NCBI RefSeq assembly: GCF_900111095.1
Contig: NZ_FOGB01000002.1
Coordinates: 421,405-485,404 of the forward strand
Origin: Amphritea atlantica
GTDB taxonomy: Bacteria > Pseudomonadota > Gammaproteobacteria > Pseudomonadales > Balneatricaceae
Direction of reading: 5' to 3'
DNA length: 64,000 nucleotides
Part shown: positions 49,722 to 58,217 of the stretch, one piece after another
How the letters are laid out: each line of letters starts with the position of its first letter
How positions within the stretch are numbered: position 1 is the first letter of the stretch
Notes under the pieces: generated by a model
Seen by the model: the letters and a program-made list of their open reading frames with translations, nothing else
Told to the model about the DNA's origin: nothing
Databases searched by the model: none
Program-made: the position numbers and the translations under genes

Positions 49722-51203
49722 ATGAAGAAAAGCGACACTGCAACACCTAACAGCGATTCAGCCAACGGGTCTGGCGACAAAACCGCAGCCCAGCATAATG
49801 ACGCCTCACAGGCTAAGGGGTATTTTGCCCCGGTCAGCGTCGATGAAGGGGCGCTGTGGGGAGTGCAGACACAGCGATCACTGATCAATTTCAATATCGG
49901 CCAACAGCGCTTTGAAGCGGATTTTATCGATGCCCTGGTGCATATAAAGCGGGTGTGCGCTGAGGTCAATCATCGTCAGGGACGACTCCCGGACGATCTG
50001 TATGACGCCATAACCCAGGCCTGCGACGATCTGCTGGGCGGTAACCATCGGGACCAGTTTCCCCTGCGGGTGTGGCAAACCGGTTCGGGTACCCAGACCA
50101 ATATGAACGTCAATGAGGTGATCACCACTCTGGCTAACCGGGCACTGAACCCGGGCGAAGATGCATCTGAGGACGGTGCGAAGGTTCACCCCAACGATCA
50201 TGTCAATATGTCCCAGTCCTCCAATGATGTATTTCCAACGGCGATGCGTCTGGCCGTGGCGCAGCAAAGCGATGACATACTGCTGCCTGCGCTCAATCAG
50301 CTGATGACCGCACTGAATGATAAACAGACAGAGTTTGCCGCTATCTATACCGTGGGCCGCACCCACCTGATGGACGCGCTGCCGGTGACAGTGGGTGCAG
50401 CGTTGTCGGCACACATCACACAGCTGAAAGAGGCCGCAGAGGCGATACAGGAAAGTCTGAAGGCGGTCTGTAAACTGGCAATAGGCGGCACAGCAGTGGG
50501 GTCGGGCAGTAATGCCCCGGAGGGCTTTGGCGATGAGGTTGCCGCGGGTCTGGCACAACGATACAGCCTGCCCTTCAGCCGCCATGAAAATCTTTATGCG
50601 GCGGTCTCCGGTGAGGATGCCTCACTGCGTTTCAGTGCTGCCCTGAAGCAGCTGGCCGCGGTGCTGCTGAAACTGGCCAATGATTTTCGTCTGCTGGGTA
50701 GTGGCCCCCGCTGCGGCCTGAATGAGTGGCAACTGCCCGCCAATGAGCCCGGCAGCTCGATCATGCCGGGTAAAGTGAATCCAACCCAGTGCGAAGCCCT
50801 AAGCATGGTGTGCCTGCAGGTGTTTGGTAACGATCTGACGGTGTCGATGGCGGCCTCGCAGGGCCAGCTGCAACTGAATACCTATCGCCCGGTGATTATC
50901 CATAATCTGATGGAAAGCACCGGATTGTTAGCCGATGCGATGAACTCGTTTGCCGTGCATTGTGTGGCGGGACTGGCACTGAACCAACAGCAGATCAGAT
51001 CGAATATGGCGCATAATCTGTCAATCATCACCCTGTTGGCTCCGCAGATTGGCTATGATACGGCGTCTGCGATTGTTCACGAAGCGCACCTGAACAACAG
51101 CTCGCTTTCAACCGCCGCGCAGGTGCTGGGGTATTTCGAGGAGCAGGCGTTTGAATCTTTGATGCGCGATGTGCTGGATCAGCAGTTAAAAGTGAAGCGC
51201 TGA
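49722..51203 (+). CDS. fumC: Class II fumarate hydratase (divergent)
   Basis: Hydrates fumarate to malate. 493 residues from ATG 49722 behind CAGGAGAG; the frame is open 29 codons further upstream but that part lacks a ribosome site. A roughly 35-residue polar N-terminal extension (Ser/Asn/Asp-rich) precedes the fold. Site residues are intact: TGSGTQTNMNVNEV, HPNDHVNMSQSSNDVFP and GSSIMPGKVNP. But the block usually reading NKFEALAAHDA is HENLYAAVSGEDA, and GELxLPENEP reads NEWQLPANEP. Probably a paralogue; aspartase or another fumarase/aspartase superfamily member is less likely. Confidence 0.85.
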   Translation: MKKSDTATPNSDSANGSGDKTAAQHNDASQAKGYFAPVSVDEGALWGVQTQRSLINFNIGQQRFEADFIDALVHIKRVCAEVNHRQGRLPDDLYDAITQACDDLLGGNHRDQFPLRVWQTGSGTQTNMNVNEVITTLANRALNPGEDASEDGAKVHPNDHVNMSQSSNDVFPTAMRLAVAQQSDDILLPALNQLMTALNDKQTEFAAIYTVGRTHLMDALPVTVGAALSAHITQLKEAAEAIQESLKAVCKLAIGGTAVGSGSNAPEGFGDEVAAGLAQRYSLPFSRHENLYAAVSGEDASLRFSAALKQLAAVLLKLANDFRLLGSGPRCGLNEWQLPANEPGSSIMPGKVNPTQCEALSMVCLQVFGNDLTVSMAASQGQLQLNTYRPVIIHNLMESTGLLADAMNSFAVHCVAGLALNQQQIRSNMAHNLSIITLLAPQIGYDTASAIVHEAHLNNSSLSTAAQVLGYFEEQAFESLMRDVLDQQLKVKR

Positions 51204-51208
51204 GCTCT

Positions 51209-52435
51209 TTATCGGTAGGATCTTAGCTCAGCGGTGAACATCACTCTGTCATAAGTGAAGTAATCAATGGATGATTCTCCCTGTTCAAAAGAGATTCCTA
51301 ACATGGGGGTGAGTCCTTTCCAGTCGATATCCCGGTTTAGCAGATTAATATGCCAGACGGTTTTTTTATCGTTTCTTGTTTGGTTGAAAAACGGATCTGT
51401 ATCACCATAGTCTGCTTTTGTATACCGACCACCCACTTCTACGTTCCAGGAATCAACGGGAATTTCAACGGCAGCAGACAGCGCTGTAGAGCGATAGGAA
51501 TAGGGCTTTTCTCTGGCGTGGGAGTTTGTCAGGGTTAAGCCCCCGAGAAAACGGGATTTCTCACCAATGGGGACAATCAGCTTGCCAGCTACCGTTTGTA
51601 GCGTGGTATCGAGATGATCAGCCTTTTCAAAGTCGAGACGGCCAATGGAGTATTCAATCACCTGGCTGAACTGATCAGTAATTCTGGGACTGTATTTAAC
51701 ACTGACATAGGGGTAACGGTAATTTCCGGATTGGGAGTTCCAGTGGTTCTCTACCCCAGCGGATAACAAGACGTTGCGCTTTTCAGCGGGGGTATAGCGT
51801 ATGCCGGTATCCAGAGTGTAGCTGTCTAATGAACTCTGTTCAAAATCACGTACGGAAAGAGTGGCATAGGCCTGAGTAAGCAGGTTGTCAGAGAGTGGAA
51901 TTCCACCCAGCAGTTTATAGTTTAACCCCAGTGCTTCCTGAGTTTCTGGAACGGTATAGGTGTTGTTAAGAATGGTAATCTCTTTTTTTGAGGTAAAGCT
52001 GGTTGGGTTATCATCGCTGACCAGGGCGACAGAGAAATCCACAAACCCCACTGCGTTATCAATCTCTTGCAGATACAGATAGACCTTCTGCTTTACCGGC
52101 CAGGGCAGGCCGCCAGAGTCCAGCGCTGAGTTGAATATCTCTCTTGATGCTGAAAACTCGCCCGCCAGAAATAGTGCTCTGGCCAGTTCAAGCTCTACAC
52201 GGGGACTGTATTCCTGCTTCAGAATCTCACGGAAGATAATTGCGGCCAGGGGGTAATCTCCCTGTTGCAGCGCTATCCCTCCCATCACAAACAGCGACTG
52301 CAGCTTTTGTTCGGTCGCCAGCTTCTCGGTTTTGACGGGGGGAGGGCTTGCAGGTTTTTCTTCACCGGCATAGCTGTTAAGCCATACCAGTGAAGAGAGC
52401 AGTAAACCGATAGTCTGATTTATTTTGATGGGCAA
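51209..52435 (-). CDS. Slam-type surface lipoprotein assembly modifier (DUF560)
   Basis: Outer-membrane protein that moves lipoproteins to the cell surface. About 408 residues. The N-terminal signal peptide MPIKINQTIGLLLSSLVWLN is followed by a Pro-rich linker, a TPR-like helical part (about 50-120, GDYPLAAIIFREILKQEYSP) and a C-terminal beta-barrel (about 130-408, alternating aromatic strands, final residues ELRSYR). The start is uncertain: the frame is open to 52528 inside the lipoprotein gene, but TTG 52435 gives a proper signal peptide immediately after that gene's stop. Convergent with fumC with only 5 bases between them. Confidence 0.85.
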   Translation of the reverse strand: MPIKINQTIGLLLSSLVWLNSYAGEEKPASPPPVKTEKLATEQKLQSLFVMGGIALQQGDYPLAAIIFREILKQEYSPRVELELARALFLAGEFSASREIFNSALDSGGLPWPVKQKVYLYLQEIDNAVGFVDFSVALVSDDNPTSFTSKKEITILNNTYTVPETQEALGLNYKLLGGIPLSDNLLTQAYATLSVRDFEQSSLDSYTLDTGIRYTPAEKRNVLLSAGVENHWNSQSGNYRYPYVSVKYSPRITDQFSQVIEYSIGRLDFEKADHLDTTLQTVAGKLIVPIGEKSRFLGGLTLTNSHAREKPYSYRSTALSAAVEIPVDSWNVEVGGRYTKADYGDTDPFFNQTRNDKKTVWHINLLNRDIDWKGLTPMLGISFEQGESSIDYFTYDRVMFTAELRSYR

Positions 52436-52436
52436 C

Positions 52437-53339
52437 TTACTGCTTGGAACCAAAGGCGCCGGTGTAGTTTTCAACACCGCTACCGGTGAGAGCAAAGGTT
52501 CCGCCAGCCTCTTCAGCAGAGGGGCCATAGAAGTAGCCGCTAGCTGAGCCTGTCAGGCCGGTACCGTTCACTGAACCGGAAAAATTATTAGACCCTGCAG
52601 CGTAGGTCAGGGTGCCGGAAAGATTGAGGTCTGAATTAACCCCTGTCGCCCCGGTATTCCCATTAACCGTGTTATTGTTAAAGGTGGTGAAGTTCAGGCT
52701 TCGGGCTGAAAAGTCTGCATTGATTGATGTATTACCAGCAACAAAGAAAGCCGTTCCCGCCGAATCAATATAAACCCCAGAAGTAATACCAACGAAGGTG
52801 GCGCTTCCTGTCGTGGGAACTGCACTACCATCGGTGCGGGACCCTACAGATATTGAGCCAATTCGACCGGCGCTGTTGATATCTCCCATACCGGTGACCC
52901 ATGATCCGAGGGTCTGGTAATCCCAGCCCATATCTTCAGCAACTATTGCTACGCCATAGTTGCTCTCGTTGGCTGAAAGAACTTCCAGAGTTGGTGCTGA
53001 ATAGGAAAAAGAATCTGACGATGAGTCCCAACTAACTGTGCCGTTATCTGTGGCTATTGATAACTTTGAGATATTGCCGTTGGAGTCGTAAGTCAGGGTT
53101 GCTTTAGCCGTTGAGTCTGTGCCTAAGTCAGTAATACTTGTTACAGATGTAGAGTTGGCAACATAACTGGATTCCACTGACTGCCCTTCAATATCAACTA
53201 TTGTGTTTGGCGGAATAGCGCTGAAGCTGGTGAATGAGCGTTTAACAACTGCACTGCTACCGCCGCCTCCACCGCCACACCCGGTAACCAGCAGTGAGAC
53301 GCTGCAGCAGAGAAGCGTTGCTTTCAGAGAATTATTCAT
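52437..53339 (-). CDS. Surface lipoprotein with TbpB-like beta-barrel, probable Slam client
   Basis: 300 residues. Lipoprotein signal with lipobox LVTGC (C21) followed by a run of six Gly. The mature protein is rich in Ser, Thr, Asn and Gly. Its last 100 residues form the small barrel seen in transferrin-binding-protein-like lipoproteins, with the typical ending SGYFYGPSAEEAGGTFAL... and ...GAFGSKQ. Two bases upstream of the Slam gene, so co-transcribed and probably exported by it. No metal-binding motif is evident; ligand unknown. Confidence 0.85.
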   Translation of the reverse strand: MNNSLKATLLCCSVSLLVTGCGGGGGGSSAVVKRSFTSFSAIPPNTIVDIEGQSVESSYVANSTSVTSITDLGTDSTAKATLTYDSNGNISKLSIATDNGTVSWDSSSDSFSYSAPTLEVLSANESNYGVAIVAEDMGWDYQTLGSWVTGMGDINSAGRIGSISVGSRTDGSAVPTTGSATFVGITSGVYIDSAGTAFFVAGNTSINADFSARSLNFTTFNNNTVNGNTGATGVNSDLNLSGTLTYAAGSNNFSGSVNGTGLTGSASGYFYGPSAEEAGGTFALTGSGVENYTGAFGSKQ

Positions 53340-53560
53340 CTGTCATTCCTTTGCAAATACCGGTTAAATTCCATCTGACCGATCTGCTTTCTTTTAGAAA
53401 TCAGATATTGTCGCTGTGTCATTCAGCAGATAGTTAAGCAACTACCCGACGTTCCGGTGTCATAATATTTGTGGCTGAACTGCCCTGTCTGATTTTTTAA
53501 AATTCAAAAGCCAGTGCCGCCTGTTTCGCAAGAATCTTATGAAGTATGTCTGTTTGAATC

Positions 53561-53581
53561 AAGCGTTTGACACGCTTTTTT
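53561..53581 (+). terminator. weak intrinsic terminator in the intergenic region
   Basis: AAGCGT and ACGCTT pair around TTGAC, then TTTT. No plus-strand gene lies just upstream, so it may end a small RNA or be chance. Confidence 0.4.
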
Positions 53582-53745
53582 CGGTATACAGCTCAATAGA
53601 TTATCGACTATTTCAATATTATTTTTGTGAAGTTGTTTTTTATTATCCTTTAGTCGTATTTTTCGATTTGTTTATAATCCGGAACGAAAAAATATATGGC
53701 TTGTTGTTCCGCGTGCTATTTCATCAAAATAGTGAATATTCTGTA

Positions 53746-53774
53746 TTGACCGTGACGCAAATTAGTCCGATACT
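53746..53774 (+). promoter_or_regulatory. sigma-70 promoter of the argD leader
   Basis: TTGACC (53746-53751), a 17-base spacer, then GATACT (53769-53774). Start would fall at about 53781-53784, at or within a few bases of the ATG of the small leader ORF. Confidence 0.6.
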
Positions 53775-53783
53775 CGCGCCATT

Positions 53784-53894
53784 ATGAAACCATCTCAAAA
53801 CACACCAATATCAGTGACTGAATACCTGAATACATTGCGACGCCATGTATCGTATACCTGTGTCTGTTTGGGTGTGGTGGGCCGACGACGATAA
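53784..53894 (+). CDS. Possible argD leader peptide, Arg-codon rich
   Basis: 36 codons from ATG 53784 to TAA. It contains an Arg-Arg pair (CGA CGC, 53838-53843) and ends V-V-G-R-R-R with three CGA codons directly before the stop. No Shine-Dalgarno is visible, but the predicted transcription start lies at the ATG, so it would be nearly leaderless. It is followed 29 bases later by an intrinsic terminator and then argD, the layout of an amino-acid attenuator. A different frame here reads Trp-Val-Trp-Trp but has no stop before the terminator. Expression is not proven. Confidence 0.4.
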   Translation: MKPSQNTPISVTEYLNTLRRHVSYTCVCLGVVGRRR

Positions 53895-53923
53895 CCGTCT
53901 GAGCCAGCAAAATACTCAAAGAG

Positions 53924-53950
53924 CCGCAGGTAACCCCTGCGGTTTTTTTT
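53924..53950 (+). terminator. intrinsic terminator ahead of argD (candidate attenuator)
   Basis: CCGCAGG and CCTGCGG pair around TAACC, followed by eight T. The 5' arm can instead pair with an upstream segment: TACCTGTG (53855-53862) with CGCAGGTA (53925-53932), eight pairs with one G-T. Confidence 0.8.
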
Positions 53951-54034
53951 GTCCAGAATTTACGCTATGCCGCGGGCGAATTGATGTGCAAGAGCGGCGA
54001 AGCCCGAATTAATTATTTTTTAAGGAATAAACAG

Positions 54035-55234
54035 ATGGAATCTCATTCTGTCACCGACGTTGTAGCGAAGCAAAACTATCTGATCCCGATTACTAAACGG
54101 CCTGAGCTCTGTTTTATCCGTGGAGAGGGCCACTATCTGTTTGATCAGAATGACAACGCTTATCTTGACTGGATTCAGGGTTGGGCGGTTAACACCCTGG
54201 GCCACAGTCCGAAGCTGATGCAGCAGGCTCTGATCAGACAGTCATCGCAACTGATCAACCCCAGCCCGGCTTTTTATAATCAGCCGATGCTGAACCTGGC
54301 AGAGATGCTATGCGAGAACTCCCGGTTTGATCAGGTGTTCTTCACTAACAGTGGTGCGGAAGCTAATGAGGGGGCGATTAAGCTGGCGCGGAAGTGGGGT
54401 CAGAAGAACAAAAGTGGTGCGTTTAAAATCATTACCTTCCAGCAGAGCTTCCATGGCCGGACACTGGCTACGATGTCGGCTACCGGTAAAGAGGCGTTTG
54501 CGCCACTGTTTGAGCCGAAAGTGAGCGGCTTTACCAAGGTGCCCTATAATGATCTGGCGGCTACTGAAGCCGCCATTGATGATCAGACTGTTGCGGTAAT
54601 GCTGGAGCTGATTCAGGGTGAAGCGGGAGTGATCCCGGCGGATGCTGAGTTTGTTGCCGGACTGGATGCGCTGTGTAAACAGCATAATCTGTTACTGGTC
54701 GTGGATGAAGTGCAAACCGGTATCGGCCGTACGGGCAGTCTGTTCGCCTATCAGCAGTATCAGGCTGAGCCGCATATTATGACGCTGGGTAAAGGCCTGG
54801 GGGGTGGTGTGCCGATTGCGGCGATGGTCATCGATAAAACGGTCAGCTGTTTTGATCCTGGTGATCAGGGAGGCACATACAACGGTAATCCGCTGATGTG
54901 TGCCGTCTCCGGCGCAGTGCTGAAAGAGGTGTTGGCTGCAGACTTTCTACCACAGGTGAACCGGGTCAGCGAGTATTTTTGTCAGCGGTTGTCTGAGCTG
55001 GCTGAAGAATTTGGTCTGGGAGCGATTCGGGGTAAAGGCCTGTTACTGGCGATCAATACCGGTCCCTTTTCCGGTCCGAAGATTGTTGAACTGGCCAGAG
55101 ACGCAGGGCTATTGCTGAATGCGCCCAGAGAGGACTCCCTGCGGTTTATGCCTGCACTGACGCTGACTGAAAAAGAGGTGGATGAAGGCATTGCACTACT
55201 GGCCGGTGTATTAAGAACGCTGGTCGCCAAATAA
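54035..55234 (+). CDS. argD: Acetylornithine aminotransferase
   Basis: PLP aminotransferase of arginine synthesis; homologues also act on succinyl-diaminopimelate. 399 residues from ATG 54035 behind AAGGA; the open frame 18 codons upstream lacks a site. Class III motifs: DWIQGWAVNTLGH near 48, FFTNSGAEANEGAIKLARKW near 100 (PLP phosphate loop), SFHGRTLATMSATG, VVDEVQTGIGRTG and the PLP Lys in TLGKGLGGGVP. It resembles the ArgD variant beginning PI..RPE found in Burkholderia and marine gammaproteobacteria. Upstream attenuator-like leader; 153 bases before the amidoligase gene. Confidence 0.92.
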   Translation: MESHSVTDVVAKQNYLIPITKRPELCFIRGEGHYLFDQNDNAYLDWIQGWAVNTLGHSPKLMQQALIRQSSQLINPSPAFYNQPMLNLAEMLCENSRFDQVFFTNSGAEANEGAIKLARKWGQKNKSGAFKIITFQQSFHGRTLATMSATGKEAFAPLFEPKVSGFTKVPYNDLAATEAAIDDQTVAVMLELIQGEAGVIPADAEFVAGLDALCKQHNLLLVVDEVQTGIGRTGSLFAYQQYQAEPHIMTLGKGLGGGVPIAAMVIDKTVSCFDPGDQGGTYNGNPLMCAVSGAVLKEVLAADFLPQVNRVSEYFCQRLSELAEEFGLGAIRGKGLLLAINTGPFSGPKIVELARDAGLLLNAPREDSLRFMPALTLTEKEVDEGIALLAGVLRTLVAK

Positions 55235-55387
55235 CTATTGCTGTGATGGTGCGCCTTTTGTGAAATCAAACCTGGTTCCGGGATCGTCCGGAAGCAAAAA
55301 ACTGTTAAACAACCCTGTAAATGTGGGGTGCCCAAACCGTCAGTGTCTGATGTGCTCAAGCATCGCCCCAAACCTTTGGACTGACAT

Positions 55388-56836
55388 ATGTATAAAACGC
55401 TTTTCGTGGTCGATGATGATGTTTCTTTGTCGGGGCTGCCTGCTAATACCCTGACCTTTGAAACCTATCTGCGGGATTATCCTAAACTGGGTGAACCGAA
55501 AATCCGCATTATTAACCTGTGTGATACCGAGCGCTATCTCAGTAAGGGCTATTACTGCTCCCTGCTGGCGGAAGCCCGGCAACACCAGGTGCTGCCCAGT
55601 GTTAAAGTGATCAATGCCCTGCGCAGCCGCCGCAGTTCCGGTCTTTGGCTCAGCAGTTCGTTGCTGGCCGGCCTGGCTGAACAGCAGCTCGTTGCGGGCT
55701 CTCACATTATCTGTATGGGGGCGGTTGAAGATGTCCGCTTTAAAAAAATCGCGGGCAAAGCGTTTCAGCAGTTTCCGGCACCATTGCTGGAGATGTCACT
55801 GAGTGTGACTGAATCGGGCTATGATATCCGTCTGAGCCGTTGTTCTCTGTCATCTCTGACCGCTGAACAGCTCAGCTTTGCCCTTGGGGTGATGGATGAT
55901 TACGCCCGTATCAGCTGGCACAAGAAGGGGGCAGGCAAAAAATACCGTTGGGATCTGGCGATTCTGGTGGACCCGCAAGAGAAGGTTCCCCCCAGTGATA
56001 AGCGGGCGATCTCCCGGTTTGTTAAAGCGGCCGAAAAGTATGGTATCCGCGCCCAAACGGTAACGGCGGATGAGTTAAATCATCTGAATCAGTTCGACGG
56101 TCTGTTTATTCGTGAAACCACCGCCATAGACCATCATACCTACCGTCTGGCGTGCGAGGCGGAAGAGAATGGTCTGGTGGTGCTGGATGACCCCAGCTCG
56201 ATACTGCGCTGTTGCAATAAGGTCTATCTGCACGATGCGTTTAACTACAAGAAGGTGCCCAGCCTGAAAACTCAGGTTATTACCGATGCCAGTGAGGAGA
56301 CGCTGGACAGCATTGAAATGGCGTTTGGCTATCCGGTCGTACTGAAATTGCCTGAAGGGTCGTTTTCTAAAGGCGTGTTCAAGGCTGAGTCCCGCGGCGA
56401 ACTGAAGACCCTGCTGGATCAGTTGTTTCAGGAATCTGCCTTACTGCTGGCACAGGAGTATATGTTCACCCAGTATGACTGGCGCATAGGCGTGCTCAAC
56501 GGCCGGGCAATCTATGCCTGCCGCTACCATATGGCGCGCAACCACTGGCAGATCTATAACCATGGATCAAAGCGCAACTTCTCTGGCGGATTTGACACCC
56601 TGGCGACATTTGAAGTGCCGCGGGTGGTGCTGGATGCGGCACTGAAAGCGGCCGCCGTGGTGGGAGATGGTCTCTACGGTATCGATATTAAAGAGGTGGA
56701 TAAGTGCGCCTATGTGATAGAGGTGAACGATAACCCAAGCATTGATAGCGGTGTCGAGGATCTCTACCTGGGTGAAGAGTTGTATATGCAGATTATGCAT
56801 GAGTTCCTGCGTCGCTTTGAGCTGCGTGGACGCTAG
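55388..56836 (+). CDS. RimK-family ATP-grasp amidoligase with RLAN domain
   Basis: 482 residues. The N-terminal RLAN domain (about 1-160, beginning YKTLFVVDD) precedes an ATP-grasp fold (about 200-480): PVVLKLPEGSFSKGVF nucleotide loop, LLAQEYMFTQYDWRIGVL, YGIDIKEV and the metal-binding VIEVNDNPSID. Enzymes of this type join an amino acid to a carboxylate using ATP. The RLAN-ATP-grasp protein beside a GNAT-C39 peptidase is a conserved pair predicted by comparative genomics to make a peptide or protein modification; the product is not known. Followed by its partner after 23 bases. Confidence 0.88.
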   Translation: MYKTLFVVDDDVSLSGLPANTLTFETYLRDYPKLGEPKIRIINLCDTERYLSKGYYCSLLAEARQHQVLPSVKVINALRSRRSSGLWLSSSLLAGLAEQQLVAGSHIICMGAVEDVRFKKIAGKAFQQFPAPLLEMSLSVTESGYDIRLSRCSLSSLTAEQLSFALGVMDDYARISWHKKGAGKKYRWDLAILVDPQEKVPPSDKRAISRFVKAAEKYGIRAQTVTADELNHLNQFDGLFIRETTAIDHHTYRLACEAEENGLVVLDDPSSILRCCNKVYLHDAFNYKKVPSLKTQVITDASEETLDSIEMAFGYPVVLKLPEGSFSKGVFKAESRGELKTLLDQLFQESALLLAQEYMFTQYDWRIGVLNGRAIYACRYHMARNHWQIYNHGSKRNFSGGFDTLATFEVPRVVLDAALKAAAVVGDGLYGIDIKEVDKCAYVIEVNDNPSIDSGVEDLYLGEELYMQIMHEFLRRFELRGR

Positions 56837-56859
56837 GCCATGATCAGGGATAACCATTG

Positions 56860-57987
56860 ATGAAAACCAAACCTGATCTTCAGAGTGTGACCTTACGCCG
56901 GGCAACTCTGGATGATCTTAATACACTGGAGCAGATAGAGAACAACTGCTTTGCAGGGGATCGGCTGCATCGGCGCAGTTTGCGCAACTGGATAAAAGCC
57001 CCTCATGGTGAGTTTATTGTTGCTGTCAGTCAAAGCCGGGTGGTCGGATATGGTCTGGTCTGGTGCCATAAAGGCACCCGGCTGGCGCGGTTGTATTCAT
57101 TGGCACTGTTGCCAGAGATGCGCGGTTCCGGCACCGCTGTCAGACTGATACGCGAACTTGAGTCCGCCACCGCAGCACGGGGCTATCTGTTTATGCGTCT
57201 GGAGGTCGCTAAAACCAATCAGGCGGCCGCCGCGCTATATCGTCGCTGTGGCTATCGGGTGTTTGGTGAATATCACGACTATTATGAAGATCATTCCGAT
57301 GCACTGCGGATGCAGAAGACGATTCAGTATCTGAGCATCGATAAAACCCAGCGTCTGACCCCCTGGTATCAGCAAACCACCCCTTTTACCTGCGGCCCGG
57401 CAGCGCTGATGATGGCGATGGCCAGCCTGGATCAGTCACAGGTGGTGGACCAGAAAGAGGAGCTGGATATCTGGCGGCAAGCCACCACCATCTTTATGAC
57501 CACCGGCCACGGTGGCTGCCATCCGCTGGGGCTGGCCCTGGCCGCCAGTCAGCGGGGCTTTGCTGTGCAGGCACTGATCAACACCGAAGGCCCCCTGTTT
57601 ATTGATGGCGTGCGATCTCCACATAAAAAAGAGGTGCTGGCGGTTGTGCATCAGCAGTTTGTGGAGAAGGCCGATCGTGATGAACATATCGATGTGATCT
57701 ATGCGGAGATAGATCAGCAGCGGATATCAGACTGGCTGCAGGCGGGCTATGCGGTGATTATTCTTATCAGCACCTTCCGGCTGGATGGCAAAAAAGCGCC
57801 CCACTGGGTGGCGGTTACCGGCATTGATGAGCGCTGCTTATACGTCCATGACCCTGATGCGGAGGATATCAGCCAACTGGCGATCGATAACCAGTATCTG
57901 CCGATTACCCGACAGGATTTCGATAAGATGTCTGCCTTTGGCAGTGGCCGGCTAAGAACAGCGGTGGCGATTAAGAAACAGGGTTAA
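56860..57987 (+). CDS. GNAT acetyltransferase fused to C39-family peptidase
   Basis: 375 residues from ATG 56860 (AGGGA site); a TTG one codon earlier is less likely. N-terminal GNAT domain (about 8-150) with acyl-CoA loop LPEMRGSGTAVRLI (R88-A93) and ALYRRCGYRVFGEY. C-terminal papain-like peptidase (about 165-370) with nucleophile C178 in TTPFTCGPAA, His in PHWVAVTGI and Asp in YVHDPDAED. No ABC exporter is nearby, so this is not a bacteriocin leader peptidase arrangement. It probably works with the adjacent amidoligase, one enzyme making and the other cutting or capping the conjugate. Confidence 0.87.
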   Translation: MKTKPDLQSVTLRRATLDDLNTLEQIENNCFAGDRLHRRSLRNWIKAPHGEFIVAVSQSRVVGYGLVWCHKGTRLARLYSLALLPEMRGSGTAVRLIRELESATAARGYLFMRLEVAKTNQAAAALYRRCGYRVFGEYHDYYEDHSDALRMQKTIQYLSIDKTQRLTPWYQQTTPFTCGPAALMMAMASLDQSQVVDQKEELDIWRQATTIFMTTGHGGCHPLGLALAASQRGFAVQALINTEGPLFIDGVRSPHKKEVLAVVHQQFVEKADRDEHIDVIYAEIDQQRISDWLQAGYAVIILISTFRLDGKKAPHWVAVTGIDERCLYVHDPDAEDISQLAIDNQYLPITRQDFDKMSAFGSGRLRTAVAIKKQG

Positions 57988-58217
57988 ACATCGGCCGGGA
58001 CTTTACCGGTGATTTTCTCACAAAAGCTTCAAAAATATGACCAAAGCGCATATTAAGCAGCTGAGTAAGCTTTTGGAACAGCTATTTACTGCCTGATCAT
58101 TGATCTGGCAGGCCTCTGCGATCTTTAATATTGAGGAAAGGCACTTTAACTGTTTGAAAGTTTGAATAAATAGAGGCAGAGTGTTGGTATTACTAGTTTT
58201 AGATTTCAAGGATGTAA

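Larger units (their letters stand above)
53340..54034. other. 695-base intergenic region between the lipoprotein gene and argD
   Basis: AT-rich at 53400-53760. It must hold the lipoprotein promoter (reading left), plus the features listed separately: a hairpin terminator at 53561, a promoter at 53746, a small ORF at 53784 and a strong terminator at 53924. The open frame at 53539-53787 has low-complexity Phe/Tyr/Leu composition and is not accepted as a gene. Confidence 0.6.

Noticed and set aside
53539-53787. 82-residue plus-strand frame, Phe/Tyr/Leu-rich
   Set aside because: Low-complexity translation of an AT-rich intergenic stretch, no ribosome site, and it runs across the hairpin terminator at 53561 and the argD leader promoter.
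53845-54014. Frame with Trp-Val-Trp-Trp that looks like a trp leader
   Set aside because: No stop before the terminator, no ribosome site, and the downstream gene is argD and not a tryptophan gene. The Arg-rich frame starts at the promoter and was preferred.
56860-57987. C39 domain as a bacteriocin leader peptidase
   Set aside because: No ABC transporter domain, no precursor peptide nearby, and the fusion partner is an acetyltransferase; the amidoligase-linked family fits better.
58018-58209. 63-residue minus-strand frame upstream of the DUF3883 gene
   Set aside because: No ribosome site or recognisable domain; Ser/Leu/Lys-rich composition expected of AT-rich non-coding DNA.
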